NCBI GenBank assembly: GCA_021413885.1
Contig: JAIOPM010000031.1
Location: 186,001-250,000 of the forward strand
DNA length: 64,000 nt
Source of the DNA: Planctomycetota bacterium
GTDB taxonomy: Bacteria; Planctomycetota; UBA1135; GCA-002686595
Reading direction: 5' to 3'
A program made the translations under genes and the position numbers. The number at the start of each line of letters is the position of its first letter. Position 1 is the stretch's first letter. The notes under the pieces were generated by a model. The model made no database searches. It was given only the letters and a program-made list of their open reading frames with translations, and was not told the origin of the DNA. Shown piece by piece: positions 51,354 through 60,251 of this stretch.

Positions 51354-53405
51354 ATGAATGAGTTCGGGAAGCAGTTCGGGTTCGCGAGCTTGGTGTGCGT
51401 CGGTCTGCTCGGTTGCTCCGGCGCCCGAGTCGGCGACGGCGAGGCGTCGAAGCGCAAGTACCTGCTCGAGCGCGTCGACGACGTCGGCATCGTCCAGGTC
51501 TACGCCGACGGCTTCACCAACCTGAACCTCGATCAGAAGCGTCTGGTCTGGCACCTCTACCGCGCCGCGGTCGTCGGCCGCGACATCTACCTGCGCCAAC
51601 GTTGCGAGGTCGGGCCGGAGATCCGCGACTTGCTCGAGGAGCTCCTGACCCACCCCGACGGCGTCGATCCGATCACCCTCGAGAACGTGCGGCACTACGC
51701 CCTGCACTTCTGGGTCGACAACTCGCCCTACAACAACATCACCGCCCGCAAGAACGTGATGGCAGGGAGCATGGAGGAGCTCGCGATCGCCGCCGACGTC
51801 GCCGAAGGTCGCGGCGCGCGCTTCCCGAAGGCGCCCGGCGAGAGCGTCGGCGGTCTGGTGCGGCGCCTCGGGCCGTGGCTCTTCGACCCCGACTTCCAGC
51901 CGATGGTCACCGTCAAGACGCCCGAGGCCGGCAAGGACCCGCTCGAGGCGTCGGCCTGCACCTTCTATGGGGACGGGGTGAAGCTCGCGGACTTCGAGGG
52001 CTTCACGGAGGAGTTCGGGCTCAACTCGACGGTGGTCAAGGACAAGCAGGGACATCTCCACGAGCAGCCGTGGCGCCTCGGCGACCCGCGCGCGGGCGTT
52101 CCGGCCGGGCTGTACGCCAAGGAGCTCGGGGCGGTCGTCGACGAGCTCACCCGCGCGCTGCCGTTCGCTCCTGAAGCGACCCGTCGCGCGTTGGAGGCGC
52201 AGATCCGCTTCTACCGCACCGGCCTGCGCGCCGACCGCGAGGCGTACGACATCGCGTGGGTCGCGGACAAGGACTCGGTCGTCGACACGGTCAACTCGTT
52301 CGTCGAGGTCTACGTCGATCCGCGCGGCGTCAAGGGCGCGTGGGAGGGGATCGTTTCGTACGAGGACCCGAAGAAGGCGGCGTTGATCAAGGGGCTCGCC
52401 GCGAACGCGCAGTGGTTCGAGAACCACATGCCGTACGAGGAACGCTTCCGCAAACCGGACGTGCGCGGCATCTCGGCGCGCTCGATCGACGTGATCGTCG
52501 AGACCGGCGATGCGGGGCCGGTGTCCGCGATCGGCATCAACCTGCCGAACGACGCCGCGATCCGCGAGAGCCACGGCTCGAAGAGCGTCAGTCTCGCGAA
52601 CATCGTCGAGGCGAACACCCAGTCGTCGCCGCCCGCGGCGCGCGACGAGTTCTGTTGGGACGCGGACGAGTCGGAGCGCGCCGAGCGTTGGGTCGCGCTG
52701 ACCAACGACCTCCTGACCAACATGCACGAGGTGATCGGCCACGCGTCCGGTCGTCAGGCCGACGACAAGCCCGGCGATCCCGCCGTCTACATCAAGGAGA
52801 ACTACTCGGCGCTCGAGGAAGCGCGCGCGGACTTGGTCGCGCTCTGGTTCATGGGGGACGCCAAGTTGAAGGAGCTCGGGCTCCTCGACGATCCCGCCGC
52901 CGCGTCGCGCGCGGCGTACGAGAACTATGTGCGCAACGGCGGCTTGCAGCAACTGCGGCGGATGGCGCACGGCGACCAGCTCGAGGAGGACCACATGCGC
53001 AACCGCCTGATGGTCGTGCGTTGGATCCAGGCGAACTCGAAGGCGATCGAGGAACGCGAGCGCGACGGCAAGCACTTCCTGCGCGTCGTCGACGCGGACG
53101 CGTTCCGCGAGGTGGCGGGCAAGTTGCTCGCGCTCGTGCAGCGCATCAAGTCGACTGGCGACTATGCGGCGGCGAAAGAGCTCTTCGACACGTACGGCGT
53201 GCGTTTCGATCCCGCGCTGCGCGACGAGGTGATCGCGCGCTATGCGAAGCTCGACGTGCCCGCGTACGTGGGTTTCGTCTTCCCACGCCTGACCGCACTG
53301 CGCGACAGCACCGGCGCGATCGTCAACGTGACGATCAGCTACCCGCTCTCGCTCGAAACCCAGATGCTGGAATGGTCCGGCCGGCGAGCGCCGCCGACGA
53401 ATTGA
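51354..53405 (+). CDS. M49 dipeptidyl-peptidase III-family lipoprotein
   Basis: A 683-residue zinc peptidase beginning at an ATG with GGAGG about seven bases upstream and a lipobox at LLGC (Cys21). The M49 active site is complete: HEVIGH (458-463, the family's HExxGH form with one extra residue relative to HExxH) and EEARAD (488-493) supplying the third ligand. Other family blocks include WVDNSPYNNI, YYD-like IRFYRTGLRADREAYDIAWV, FVEVYVDPRGVKGAWEG and AIGINLPND. It would remove dipeptides from peptide N-termini outside the cytoplasmic membrane, unlike eukaryotic DPP III, which is cytosolic. Confidence 0.92.
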   Translation: MNEFGKQFGFASLVCVGLLGCSGARVGDGEASKRKYLLERVDDVGIVQVYADGFTNLNLDQKRLVWHLYRAAVVGRDIYLRQRCEVGPEIRDLLEELLTHPDGVDPITLENVRHYALHFWVDNSPYNNITARKNVMAGSMEELAIAADVAEGRGARFPKAPGESVGGLVRRLGPWLFDPDFQPMVTVKTPEAGKDPLEASACTFYGDGVKLADFEGFTEEFGLNSTVVKDKQGHLHEQPWRLGDPRAGVPAGLYAKELGAVVDELTRALPFAPEATRRALEAQIRFYRTGLRADREAYDIAWVADKDSVVDTVNSFVEVYVDPRGVKGAWEGIVSYEDPKKAALIKGLAANAQWFENHMPYEERFRKPDVRGISARSIDVIVETGDAGPVSAIGINLPNDAAIRESHGSKSVSLANIVEANTQSSPPAARDEFCWDADESERAERWVALTNDLLTNMHEVIGHASGRQADDKPGDPAVYIKENYSALEEARADLVALWFMGDAKLKELGLLDDPAAASRAAYENYVRNGGLQQLRRMAHGDQLEEDHMRNRLMVVRWIQANSKAIEERERDGKHFLRVVDADAFREVAGKLLALVQRIKSTGDYAAAKELFDTYGVRFDPALRDEVIARYAKLDVPAYVGFVFPRLTALRDSTGAIVNVTISYPLSLETQMLEWSGRRAPPTN

Positions 53406-53453
53406 CCCTGTTCGCGGTCGCGCGTGGGCGTCGCTAGCATGGCTCGCAGAACC

Positions 53454-53458
53454 AGGAG
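53454..53458 (+). promoter_or_regulatory. Shine-Dalgarno AGGAG that decides between two start codons
   Basis: AGGAG directly abuts an ATG at 53459 but is six bases from a second in-frame ATG at 53465. Normal spacing favours the second start. Confidence 0.75.
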
Positions 53459-53464
53459 ATGCCC

Positions 53465-53998
53465 ATGAAGTCGATGCTCATTCTCTCGCTCGTCCTCCCC
53501 CTCGCATTCGTCGGCGCGTGTCAGTCGGTCGGCGGCGGCAACAAGACGATGCCGCCCGAACAGGCGAAGGCCGCGTTCGAGCGTTTGAAGTCGCTCGAAG
53601 GTCGTTGGACCGGCCAAGCGAATCACGGCGGCGATCCGTTCCCGGTCGAGGTCACGTATCACGTCACCGCGGCGGGTTCGGCGGTCGAGGAGAAGCTCTT
53701 CGCCGGCACCGAGCACGAGATGGTGACCATGTACCACATGGACGGCGAGCACCTGATGCTGACGCACTACTGCGCGGCGGGGAATCAGCCGTCGATGGTC
53801 GCGCGCTGGGATCCGAACATGGACGTGATCAAGTTCACGTTCGTCGGAGCGACCAACATGAAGTCGGAGAACGAGATGCACATGCACTCCGGCGTGATCC
53901 GTTTCCTGGGCTCCGACAACCTCGAAGCGACGTGGAGCGGCATGTCCGACGGCAAACCGGCCGGCGACGCGCACTTCATGGTGGCGCGGGCGAAATAG
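53465..53998 (+). CDS. DUF1579-like lipoprotein
   Basis: A 177-residue protein starting at the second of two closely spaced ATGs on the basis of Shine-Dalgarno spacing. It has a lipoprotein signal (MKSMLILSLVLPLAFVGAC, Cys19). The mature part is one beta-barrel-like domain: LKSLEGRWTGQANHGGDPFPVEVTYHVTAAGSAVEEKLF, MVTMYHMDGEHLMLTHYCAAGNQPSM, then LEATWSGMSDGKPAGDAHF. This is close to DUF1579 and to lipocalin-like domains. The function is unknown. It lies 59 bp after the M49 peptidase gene and may share its transcript. Confidence 0.8.
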   Translation: MKSMLILSLVLPLAFVGACQSVGGGNKTMPPEQAKAAFERLKSLEGRWTGQANHGGDPFPVEVTYHVTAAGSAVEEKLFAGTEHEMVTMYHMDGEHLMLTHYCAAGNQPSMVARWDPNMDVIKFTFVGATNMKSENEMHMHSGVIRFLGSDNLEATWSGMSDGKPAGDAHFMVARAK

Positions 53999-54144
53999 TC
54001 GACGTCGACGCGCGAGCTCGTCCTCCGCATTCCGCGATTCGCGACCGGCGACGAGTTTCGCAACTGAGTCCGCTTCTTCCGCGGCGCGGTTTCCTCTGGC
54101 TTCTCCGAACGCTCCACTGATATGCACACGTGGGGGAATTCCAC

Positions 54145-54151
54145 GAGGAGG
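54145..54151 (+). promoter_or_regulatory. Strong Shine-Dalgarno GAGGAGG
   Basis: GAGGAGG lies five bases before the ATG at 54157. It selects that start over the in-frame ATG at 54130, which has no comparable site. Confidence 0.8.
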
Positions 54152-54156
54152 AAACC

Positions 54157-54480
54157 ATGGCCGAAGTACTGCCGCCGATGACCGTCGAGCACCTGCTCGA
54201 AGACTTGGACAACCCGCACTTCACCGGCTACGTCTACATCGGCAAGGACGACGCCGGTTGGACGGTCGCGATCGGAGCCCAGGACTTCATCCCTGCGCTG
54301 CGCGTCTATCGCGCGGATCCGAAGGTCGCCGACACTGTGCGCGCGGAGCTGGGCGTCGCGAAGAAGGACGTCGGGCTCGTCTTCGGTTGGAAGCGCAAGG
54401 TGTTTCGCAAGCTCGCGCAAGCGGATTGCGAAGACGCGTTGACGGTGATGAACGCGATCTGGGACTCGCAGGTGAAGTGA
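54157..54480 (+). CDS. Small cytoplasmic protein of unknown function
   Basis: A 107-residue protein; the start is set by a strong GAGGAGG five bases upstream. No signal peptide is present. The pattern is alpha/beta: MTVEHLLEDLDNPHFTGYVYIGKDDAGWTVAIGAQDF, then VADTVRAELGVAKKDVGLVFGWKRKVFRKLAQADCEDAL. I do not recognise the family. It lies 5 bp before the next lipoprotein gene, so the two are almost certainly co-expressed. Confidence 0.7.
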   Translation: MAEVLPPMTVEHLLEDLDNPHFTGYVYIGKDDAGWTVAIGAQDFIPALRVYRADPKVADTVRAELGVAKKDVGLVFGWKRKVFRKLAQADCEDALTVMNAIWDSQVK

Positions 54481-54485
54481 AGACG

Positions 54486-56408
54486 ATGAACGCTCGCGGA
54501 ATCACGTTGGTCTTCCTGTTCGCCGTGTGCGCGGCGTGCGCTTCCGGCGGCGACGGCTCGCGCCGAAGCGCCGTCACGACGTCGAAGTCGGTCGAGGGAC
54601 TGCAGATCGAGCTGCGCGAGCTCGTCGACGGCAAGAGCTACGGCCACCCGCCGGACGCCGACGTTCCCGATCGCATCCTCGAGCTCGACACGCGCTCGAC
54701 ATTGCGGATGAAGTTCACGACGCCGCCCGCGGAGAAGGCGTTGCGCGCGAGTCCCGAATGGCAGTCGATCGAGGAGACGTTGCGAGCGCTCGATCAGATG
54801 GTGAACGACTACCGCGCGCTCTCCGCGGAGGCGTCGCGTCTGCCGGCGAACGAGTTCGTGGGCACCGAAGAGTTCCAGGCGAAGATCGCGGACTTCGGCA
54901 AGCGCCAAGCGGCGTTGGTCAACGGGCTCGTCGCGACCGACGAACACGACGGGCTCCTGACGCGCAAGGAGTTCACCGCGGTCGTCACCGATCGCGCGGG
55001 GCCGTACGTCGCGCTCGCCAAACGAGTCGGCGCGGAGCTCGAGACGCTGGAGTCTCGCGCGAAGGCGTTCGCCGACGCGAAGGACTCGGTGCTCGTGACC
55101 GTGCGCGCGCGGCTCGAACCGGAAGTCGGGCCCGAGCAGTGGTTGCAGGTTCCCGGCTACTGGGAGAAGCAGGGCGAGGATCCGTCGGCGAACCGCGGGC
55201 GCAGCAGCTCCGCCGAACTCCAGAAGTTGAAGGCCGAGTTCGCGGCGGCGCAACAGGTCGCGGCGATGGTCAAGGAGCTCAAGGCGCACGGCGCGAGCGT
55301 GCTCGGTGATCTGCGCGGCCTGCTCGACGCGGCGCGCGCCGATGTCGAGAAGCGCTGGCGCGAGCTGATCCAACGGCGCAGGGAGCTCGTGCGCGCGATC
55401 CTCGCTCGCGAGCCCGGTTCGCTCGACGGCGTTCAGCAGTCCGAACAGGACCTATGGCGTTCGCTCGGGGAACTCGACGCGCGGCTCGGCGAGCTGAGCG
55501 CGAAGTGGAGCGACCTGATCGCCGCCGCGCAGAACGGGACGTTGATCGAGCAGGCGGACAAGTTGATCGCCGCGATCGAGTCGCTGGGCGCCGACCTCGC
55601 GACCGTGAAGACCGCCGCGTCGAACGTGCTCGCCGCGTTGCCGAACGCAATCGCGTCGATCACCGACGGAGAGACCAAGACGTTGCTCGAGCAACTCTCC
55701 GCCGATCTCTCCGTGCAGTGGAAGACCGCGGTCGACGGGTTGCTCGCGAAGTTGTCGCAGACGAAAGCCGCGCTCGGCACGCTCGCGCCGCTCTTCCAGA
55801 AGGGCAACGCCGTGCTCGCGGGCCTCGACGCCCTACCGTCCGATCCCGGCAGCGCGATCCCGCATCCGCCCGACGATCTGCCGGCGATCGAGCTCGACCT
55901 GCGGCGCCAACCGATCACGCCCGGCGATCGTCTGCGCCTCGACGTTTCGTTCTACGACGCGCAAGAGTTCCAACAGGCGGTCGTCGACGGCAAGTCGGCG
56001 AAGCCGCTCGAGACGATTCGCTACACCAACGACGCGATCAAGTCCGGTTGGATCTGGTCGGGCGACGTGATCTTCGCGAAGCAGCTCAGCGGCCCGAACG
56101 ACAACTTCGATTCGAGCGCCGCGGTTTCGTACGAGCGTCACTGGCGTGACCGCGACGATCCGAACGCGCTGTGCAACCGACTCGATTGGGGCCTCGGCTT
56201 CCACGCCGCCGCGCTCAACTTCGATCCGAACGAGAGCGCCGAGTTCGGCGTCGGCGTCAGCGGCTCGCTCTTCGGCGGCTTGCTGCGCGTCGGCGTCGGC
56301 TACGACGTCTCCGCGAGCGACGACCAGACCTATTGGTTCTTCGGGTTCGGCCTGGTCAGTGCCCTGCAACAAGCGAAGACCCTCGGCGAGAAGGCGTTCA
56401 GCGACTGA
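54486..56408 (+). CDS. Large helical lipoprotein of unknown function
   Basis: A 640-residue protein with a lipoprotein-like signal (MNARGITLVFLFAVCAAC). Residues 60-460 are strongly helical and rich in Ala, Glu and Leu, with coiled-coil stretches (AELQKLKAEFAAAQQVAAMVKEL; DKLIAAIESLGADLATVKTAASNVLAAL). The last 170 residues change to beta-rich sequence with Gly-rich strands (SAEFGVGVSGSLFGGLLRVGVGYDVSAS, QTYWFFGFGLVSAL) that resemble an outer-membrane or carbohydrate-binding beta domain. It overlaps the convergent ferredoxin gene by 11 bp. No catalytic motif is visible. Confidence 0.78.
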   Translation: MNARGITLVFLFAVCAACASGGDGSRRSAVTTSKSVEGLQIELRELVDGKSYGHPPDADVPDRILELDTRSTLRMKFTTPPAEKALRASPEWQSIEETLRALDQMVNDYRALSAEASRLPANEFVGTEEFQAKIADFGKRQAALVNGLVATDEHDGLLTRKEFTAVVTDRAGPYVALAKRVGAELETLESRAKAFADAKDSVLVTVRARLEPEVGPEQWLQVPGYWEKQGEDPSANRGRSSSAELQKLKAEFAAAQQVAAMVKELKAHGASVLGDLRGLLDAARADVEKRWRELIQRRRELVRAILAREPGSLDGVQQSEQDLWRSLGELDARLGELSAKWSDLIAAAQNGTLIEQADKLIAAIESLGADLATVKTAASNVLAALPNAIASITDGETKTLLEQLSADLSVQWKTAVDGLLAKLSQTKAALGTLAPLFQKGNAVLAGLDALPSDPGSAIPHPPDDLPAIELDLRRQPITPGDRLRLDVSFYDAQEFQQAVVDGKSAKPLETIRYTNDAIKSGWIWSGDVIFAKQLSGPNDNFDSSAAVSYERHWRDRDDPNALCNRLDWGLGFHAAALNFDPNESAEFGVGVSGSLFGGLLRVGVGYDVSASDDQTYWFFGFGLVSALQQAKTLGEKAFSD

Positions 56409-57999
56409 CGGGCGCGTTCGCGTCGCCGGCGAGTTCGCGGTCGACGCGCTCGAGCCAACGACGCGCCTCGGCGTTCGCCGGTTCGCGCGCGAGCACGTCC
56501 TCGAGCAGCGGTTTCGCGCTCGATAGATCGCGTTCGGCGATCGCGATGCTCGCGAGCGCCAACGTCGCCGCGGTCTTCGAGGGCGCGAGCTCGTGCGCGC
56601 GCGCGAGACGCTTGCGTGCGTCGGCGAGGCGCCCTTGCTCGCGATCGATCGAGCCGAGCTGGAGCTCGAGGTCCGCGTACGGCGCGAGCCCGAACGTCGC
56701 CGCGGTCTCGAGGTGCTCGCGCGCTTCGTCGACCAGCGCCGTGCGCTCCGCACCGTTCACGCGACTCGCGCGTTCGAGCGCGCTCTCGCCGGCCGACGTC
56801 TGTGCTTGGACGAAGCCGCTGTGCGCGACGAGGGCCGTGAGCGCGCCGACCGACGCGAGCCCGACGAAACCCGCACGCGTCGTGCGTCCCTCGCGGCGCA
56901 GGACGTGCGTCTGGAACGCGAAGTCGCGGCTCCTCACGAACTTCGCGCTCGCGACCGCGACGGCGGCGAAGATCACCGACAGTCCGATCGCCAAGAGGAA
57001 CGGCACCGCGTCGTAGAGTCCGCGCAGCGCGAAGAGCGCGACGACGAACGCGAGCGCGGCGACGAACTCCTCGCCCCACGTGAAGTCGTAGGCACGCTTG
57101 GCCTTCGCGCGCGCCGGCTTCTTCTCGCTCTTCGCCTTGAAGCCGAAGTACAGCGCGTCCTCGGGACAGACGCTGACGCAGTCGAGGCACTTCATGCAGC
57201 CCGGGTCGACGACTTGTCGGTACAGCGCGACTTCCTCGTGGACGCGCACGTTGCTGGTGCATGTCGCGGTGCATTGCCCGCAACCCGAACACGCGTCGGT
57301 GACGCGGATCCGTCCGGGCGCGAGCCGATCGACCGCGCCGAACACCGCGCCGTACGGACAGCCGTACGTGCAAAAGCCCTTCGCGCCGAGCAGGTAGACG
57401 ATCAGGAAGCCGTCGACCGCGATCGTCAACGCGGCGATCGCCGGACTAGGGAACGTTTTCCAGAGATCGTCCGTCTGGAAGCTCGCCGTCCACTCAGGAG
57501 CTCCGTGCCCCGCGAGCCAACGCGCGAAACTCGGCCAAACGAACATGTAGAGCGCGGCGCCGAGCGGCACCCACACGAGCAGACGCGAACGCACCGGCTT
57601 CGGCCGCAATCCGACTTTGCCGAGCAACCACGCACACAGATCCTGGTAGGCGACGAGGTGACAAACCCACCCGCAGAAGAATCTCCCGACGACGAGCGTC
57701 AGCAGCACCGCGACGGCGAACAGCACGAAGCCGGCGTTGACGTAGCCGAGTTCGAAGGTCTGCATCGCCTCCGAAGGCTCGACCGGCGTCAGCGTCTTGC
57801 CGCCGAGTTTCCAGTGAGCGACATGCACCAGCACCAGAACGTGAACCGCGATCAGCACGAGTGCACGCCAACGGCCCATCGCCGATTCGCGCGGCGTTCC
57901 TCGCGGAACGTTCACGTTGCCGCGCGGCCACGCTCCGGGGTGCGGATGCGCTCGCTCGGTCGTCGTCCGGTCGGTCGTGCTGGGGGAGCGGCAGGCCAT
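56398..57999 (-). CDS. Membrane ferredoxin (NapH/NosR/CcoG-like) with C-terminal TPR-like repeats
   Basis: A 533-residue protein. The first 40 residues are low-complexity; an in-frame ATG at 57876, just before the first TM, is a possible alternative start. TM helices are followed by GRFFCGWVCHL and GFCTYGCPYGA, the paired Cys motifs of the NapH/NosR/CcoG group. Two 4Fe-4S sites follow (CSGCGQCTATC; CMKCLDCVSVCP), then two or three more TMs. The C-terminal 140 residues carry TPR-like repeats (ARKRLARAHELAPSKTAATLALASIAIAERDL). It is likely an electron carrier between the quinone pool and an exported redox protein. No nos, nap or cco operon is adjacent. Confidence 0.85.
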   Translation of the reverse strand: MACRSPSTTDRTTTERAHPHPGAWPRGNVNVPRGTPRESAMGRWRALVLIAVHVLVLVHVAHWKLGGKTLTPVEPSEAMQTFELGYVNAGFVLFAVAVLLTLVVGRFFCGWVCHLVAYQDLCAWLLGKVGLRPKPVRSRLLVWVPLGAALYMFVWPSFARWLAGHGAPEWTASFQTDDLWKTFPSPAIAALTIAVDGFLIVYLLGAKGFCTYGCPYGAVFGAVDRLAPGRIRVTDACSGCGQCTATCTSNVRVHEEVALYRQVVDPGCMKCLDCVSVCPEDALYFGFKAKSEKKPARAKAKRAYDFTWGEEFVAALAFVVALFALRGLYDAVPFLLAIGLSVIFAAVAVASAKFVRSRDFAFQTHVLRREGRTTRAGFVGLASVGALTALVAHSGFVQAQTSAGESALERASRVNGAERTALVDEAREHLETAATFGLAPYADLELQLGSIDREQGRLADARKRLARAHELAPSKTAATLALASIAIAERDLSSAKPLLEDVLAREPANAEARRWLERVDRELAGDANAPVSR

Positions 58000-58098
58000 G
58001 GCGCGCAGTCTCTTCCACTGTAAGGACTCCCGTAGCGCGGCGCTCGGGATACAGTAGGTCGGTTAGGAACCCAGTCCCTCTTTTCCAGGATCCTCGAC

Positions 58099-59742
58099 AT
58101 GCATCGTGTCTCTTCGTTCTGCGCTCTGTTCCTCGCCATGGCGTTCATCGCGCCGACGGCACCCGCTCAGTCCAACGCCGTGCCGGGCTTGGACGTTCAG
58201 CTCGCGGGCCTCGGCTCGCTCCAGAACTGGGGGCGCACCGGCGCGTTCCCGAACGGCGTCTCCGGTATGTCGATCTCGACGACCGCGTGCAACGTCGGCA
58301 GCGTGCTCATCGGTTGGCACCAACCGATGAACCCGGACCATCCGATGATCTCGTTCATCGTCTGTCGCGAAGAAAACGGACGCTTCGAACAGATCTCCGA
58401 TCGCTCCTACGTGAAGCACGGGTTCTTCGCGACCAACCAGAACAGCTGCGGCACGTGCGGCTCGATCGGCGGCAGCTCGAGCGCGCTGAAGGTCGGTTGC
58501 TCGGATACGTACGGCACCACCAACAACGGTGATCGCTTCTACCTCGGCCCGGCGAACGAGATCGATCCGTGGCTCGGCGTGTGGACGTCGCAGTGCTCGT
58601 ACTTCGACCGCGGCGACCCCTCGGTCGGTTCGCCCAACGACTGCGACAACATCCGCAGCTTGACGATGGGCCAAGCGAACGCGCTGCCCGTCACCGCGCA
58701 CCGCATCAACCTCACCGACGCCGACCTCAATCATCCGGCGGCGAACTTCTACTACCAGGGCTTCTACACCGCGCGCGGTGAGCCCGAGGCGAACCGCGGC
58801 AACAACACGCGCTCCCAGCGCATGACGGCAACGTGGACGGGTTCGACCTGGTCGCTCGCCACCACGGGCAGCCAGTTCACCGGCACGATCCTCGATCGTT
58901 GGACCGGCGCGACCGTCAGCTCGAACACCAACGGCGTCGACGACGGCCGACTCTACGTCGGCGTGAAGGTCACCGGCCCGAGCGCCGGGCTCTACCACTA
59001 CGAGTACGTCGTCTACAACCGCGACAACACTCGTTCGGTCGGCGCTCTGCACCTCCCGCTCGCGACCGGCGCGACGGTGAGCTCGATCAGTTTCCGCGAC
59101 ATCGACTCGAACGTCGGCAACGACTGGCAAGTCGCGCAGCTCGCGAACGAGCTCGTCTTCTCGACGGCGATCAACCCGCTCGAATGGGGCACGCTCTACA
59201 ACTTCTCGTTCGACTCCGACGCCGCTCCGGCCGCCGGAACCGCCGACCTGAACCCGTACAACCCGGGCACCGGCGGCGGTGTCATCGGCGTCGCGACCAG
59301 CCTGCCGCTCGGCCTCTGCTCGCCGGCGACCGTGTACTGCACGGCGAAGGTGAACTCGCTCGCCTGCACGCCGGCGATCTCGATGTCCGGCACGCCGAGC
59401 GCGACCGCCGGCTCGGGCTGCATCCTCAACACGACCAACGTCATCGGCAACAAGTTCGGCCTGTACTTCCACAGCGTCGTCGGCGCCCAAGCGGTGCCGT
59501 TCGACGGCGGGCTCTTGTGCGTGAAGTTGCCGTTGAAGCGCCACCCGGTTTCGAACTCCGGCGGCACCGGCGGAACGTGCACAGGCGTCTTCAGCGAGGA
59601 CTTCAACAGCTACATCACCGGCGGAGCCGATCCCGCACTGGTCGCGGGCGTCACTGTCTGGCTCCAGCACTGGTCGCGCGATCCGGGCGACGCGTTCGGC
59701 GACTCGCTGAGCGACGCGGTGACCGCATCGCTCTGCCCGTGA
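58099..59742 (+). CDS. Secreted protein with shared C-terminal domain
   Basis: A 547-residue exported protein with a signal peptide ending APAQ. The N-terminal 400 residues are beta-rich, with many Cys (NSCGTCGS, QCSYFDRG, NDCDNI) and repeated Asn/Gly/Thr strands (YYQGFYTARGEPEANRGNNTRSQRM; YHYEYVVYNRDN). I do not recognise a family, although these residues read like a secreted surface protein. The C-terminal 135 residues (59335-59739) are the shared domain (YCTAKVNSLACTPAI, FDGGLLCVKLPLKR, LQHWSRDPGDAFGDSLSDAVTASLCP). A terminator-like hairpin follows. Confidence 0.85.
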   Translation: MHRVSSFCALFLAMAFIAPTAPAQSNAVPGLDVQLAGLGSLQNWGRTGAFPNGVSGMSISTTACNVGSVLIGWHQPMNPDHPMISFIVCREENGRFEQISDRSYVKHGFFATNQNSCGTCGSIGGSSSALKVGCSDTYGTTNNGDRFYLGPANEIDPWLGVWTSQCSYFDRGDPSVGSPNDCDNIRSLTMGQANALPVTAHRINLTDADLNHPAANFYYQGFYTARGEPEANRGNNTRSQRMTATWTGSTWSLATTGSQFTGTILDRWTGATVSSNTNGVDDGRLYVGVKVTGPSAGLYHYEYVVYNRDNTRSVGALHLPLATGATVSSISFRDIDSNVGNDWQVAQLANELVFSTAINPLEWGTLYNFSFDSDAAPAAGTADLNPYNPGTGGGVIGVATSLPLGLCSPATVYCTAKVNSLACTPAISMSGTPSATAGSGCILNTTNVIGNKFGLYFHSVVGAQAVPFDGGLLCVKLPLKRHPVSNSGGTGGTCTGVFSEDFNSYITGGADPALVAGVTVWLQHWSRDPGDAFGDSLSDAVTASLCP

Positions 59743-59767
59743 GCTGACGAGCTTCGCGCTCCTTTCA

Positions 59768-59804
59768 AGCGGCCGGCTTCCCTCGTCGAGGGCGGCCGGC
59801 CGCT
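59768..59804 (+). terminator. Terminator-like hairpin after the secreted-protein gene
   Basis: AGCGGCCGGC (59768-59777) pairs with GCCGGCCGCT (59795-59804), and an inner CCCT/AGGG stem continues it. It lies 25 bp after the stop; the following sequence (CGCTTGTCC) has only a weak T content. Confidence 0.7.
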
Positions 59805-59893
59805 CGCTTGTCCGGTCGCATGTCGTCGCGCGCGGAGGTTCTCGACATGCAAGTCTTGAGAGTGGGGGCGCCAGGGTTCACGAAGGCGTCATC

Positions 59894-60220
59894 ATGGAAA
59901 CCACCGCCAACCGAACCGCGGCTGCTTCGCGCGAGCTCGAACGATTCGAGGAAGCCAAGCGCATGCTGCCGCTCCTGCGTTCCTACGCGCTCGAAATCGT
60001 CGAGCGCCGTGACCGAGTCGAAGCCCTCGATGCTCTCGGTGATCGAGACGGCATCGCGAGCGAGCGCGCGACTCACTTGGCCGAGCTACGTCGCATCGAC
60101 CGCGAACTCGGTCGCATGGACTGGCACGTCGGCGAAGAAGATCCGCCGTACTTCTATCGCGCCGGTCGAAAGGGCGAGCCCGAGCTCGCGTGGGCTCCGC
60201 TGGAGAAGCGCGCGAGCTGA
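59894..60220 (+). CDS. Small cytoplasmic protein, possibly DUF2203-like
   Basis: A 108-residue protein with two predicted helices (AAASRELERFEEAKRMLPLLRSYALEIVERRDRVEAL; RATHLAELRRIDRELGRMDWHV) and a short beta ending (DPPYFYRAGRKGEPELAWAPL). The order of helix, helix and a final Y-F/W-R-x-G-E-x-x-x-x-W strand resembles DUF2203, a small family of unknown function. There is no signal peptide. It precedes a small membrane protein gene by 31 bp and may be co-transcribed with it. Confidence 0.6.
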   Translation: METTANRTAAASRELERFEEAKRMLPLLRSYALEIVERRDRVEALDALGDRDGIASERATHLAELRRIDRELGRMDWHVGEEDPPYFYRAGRKGEPELAWAPLEKRAS

Positions 60221-60251
60221 AACGACGCTTGTCCGGCGGCCGCCGCCTTGA

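Noticed and set aside
49917..53075. 1052-codon minus-strand open frame spanning two genes
   Set aside because: It runs antisense to the M49 peptidase and out of frame with the pseudokinase; composition is Arg-rich shadow.
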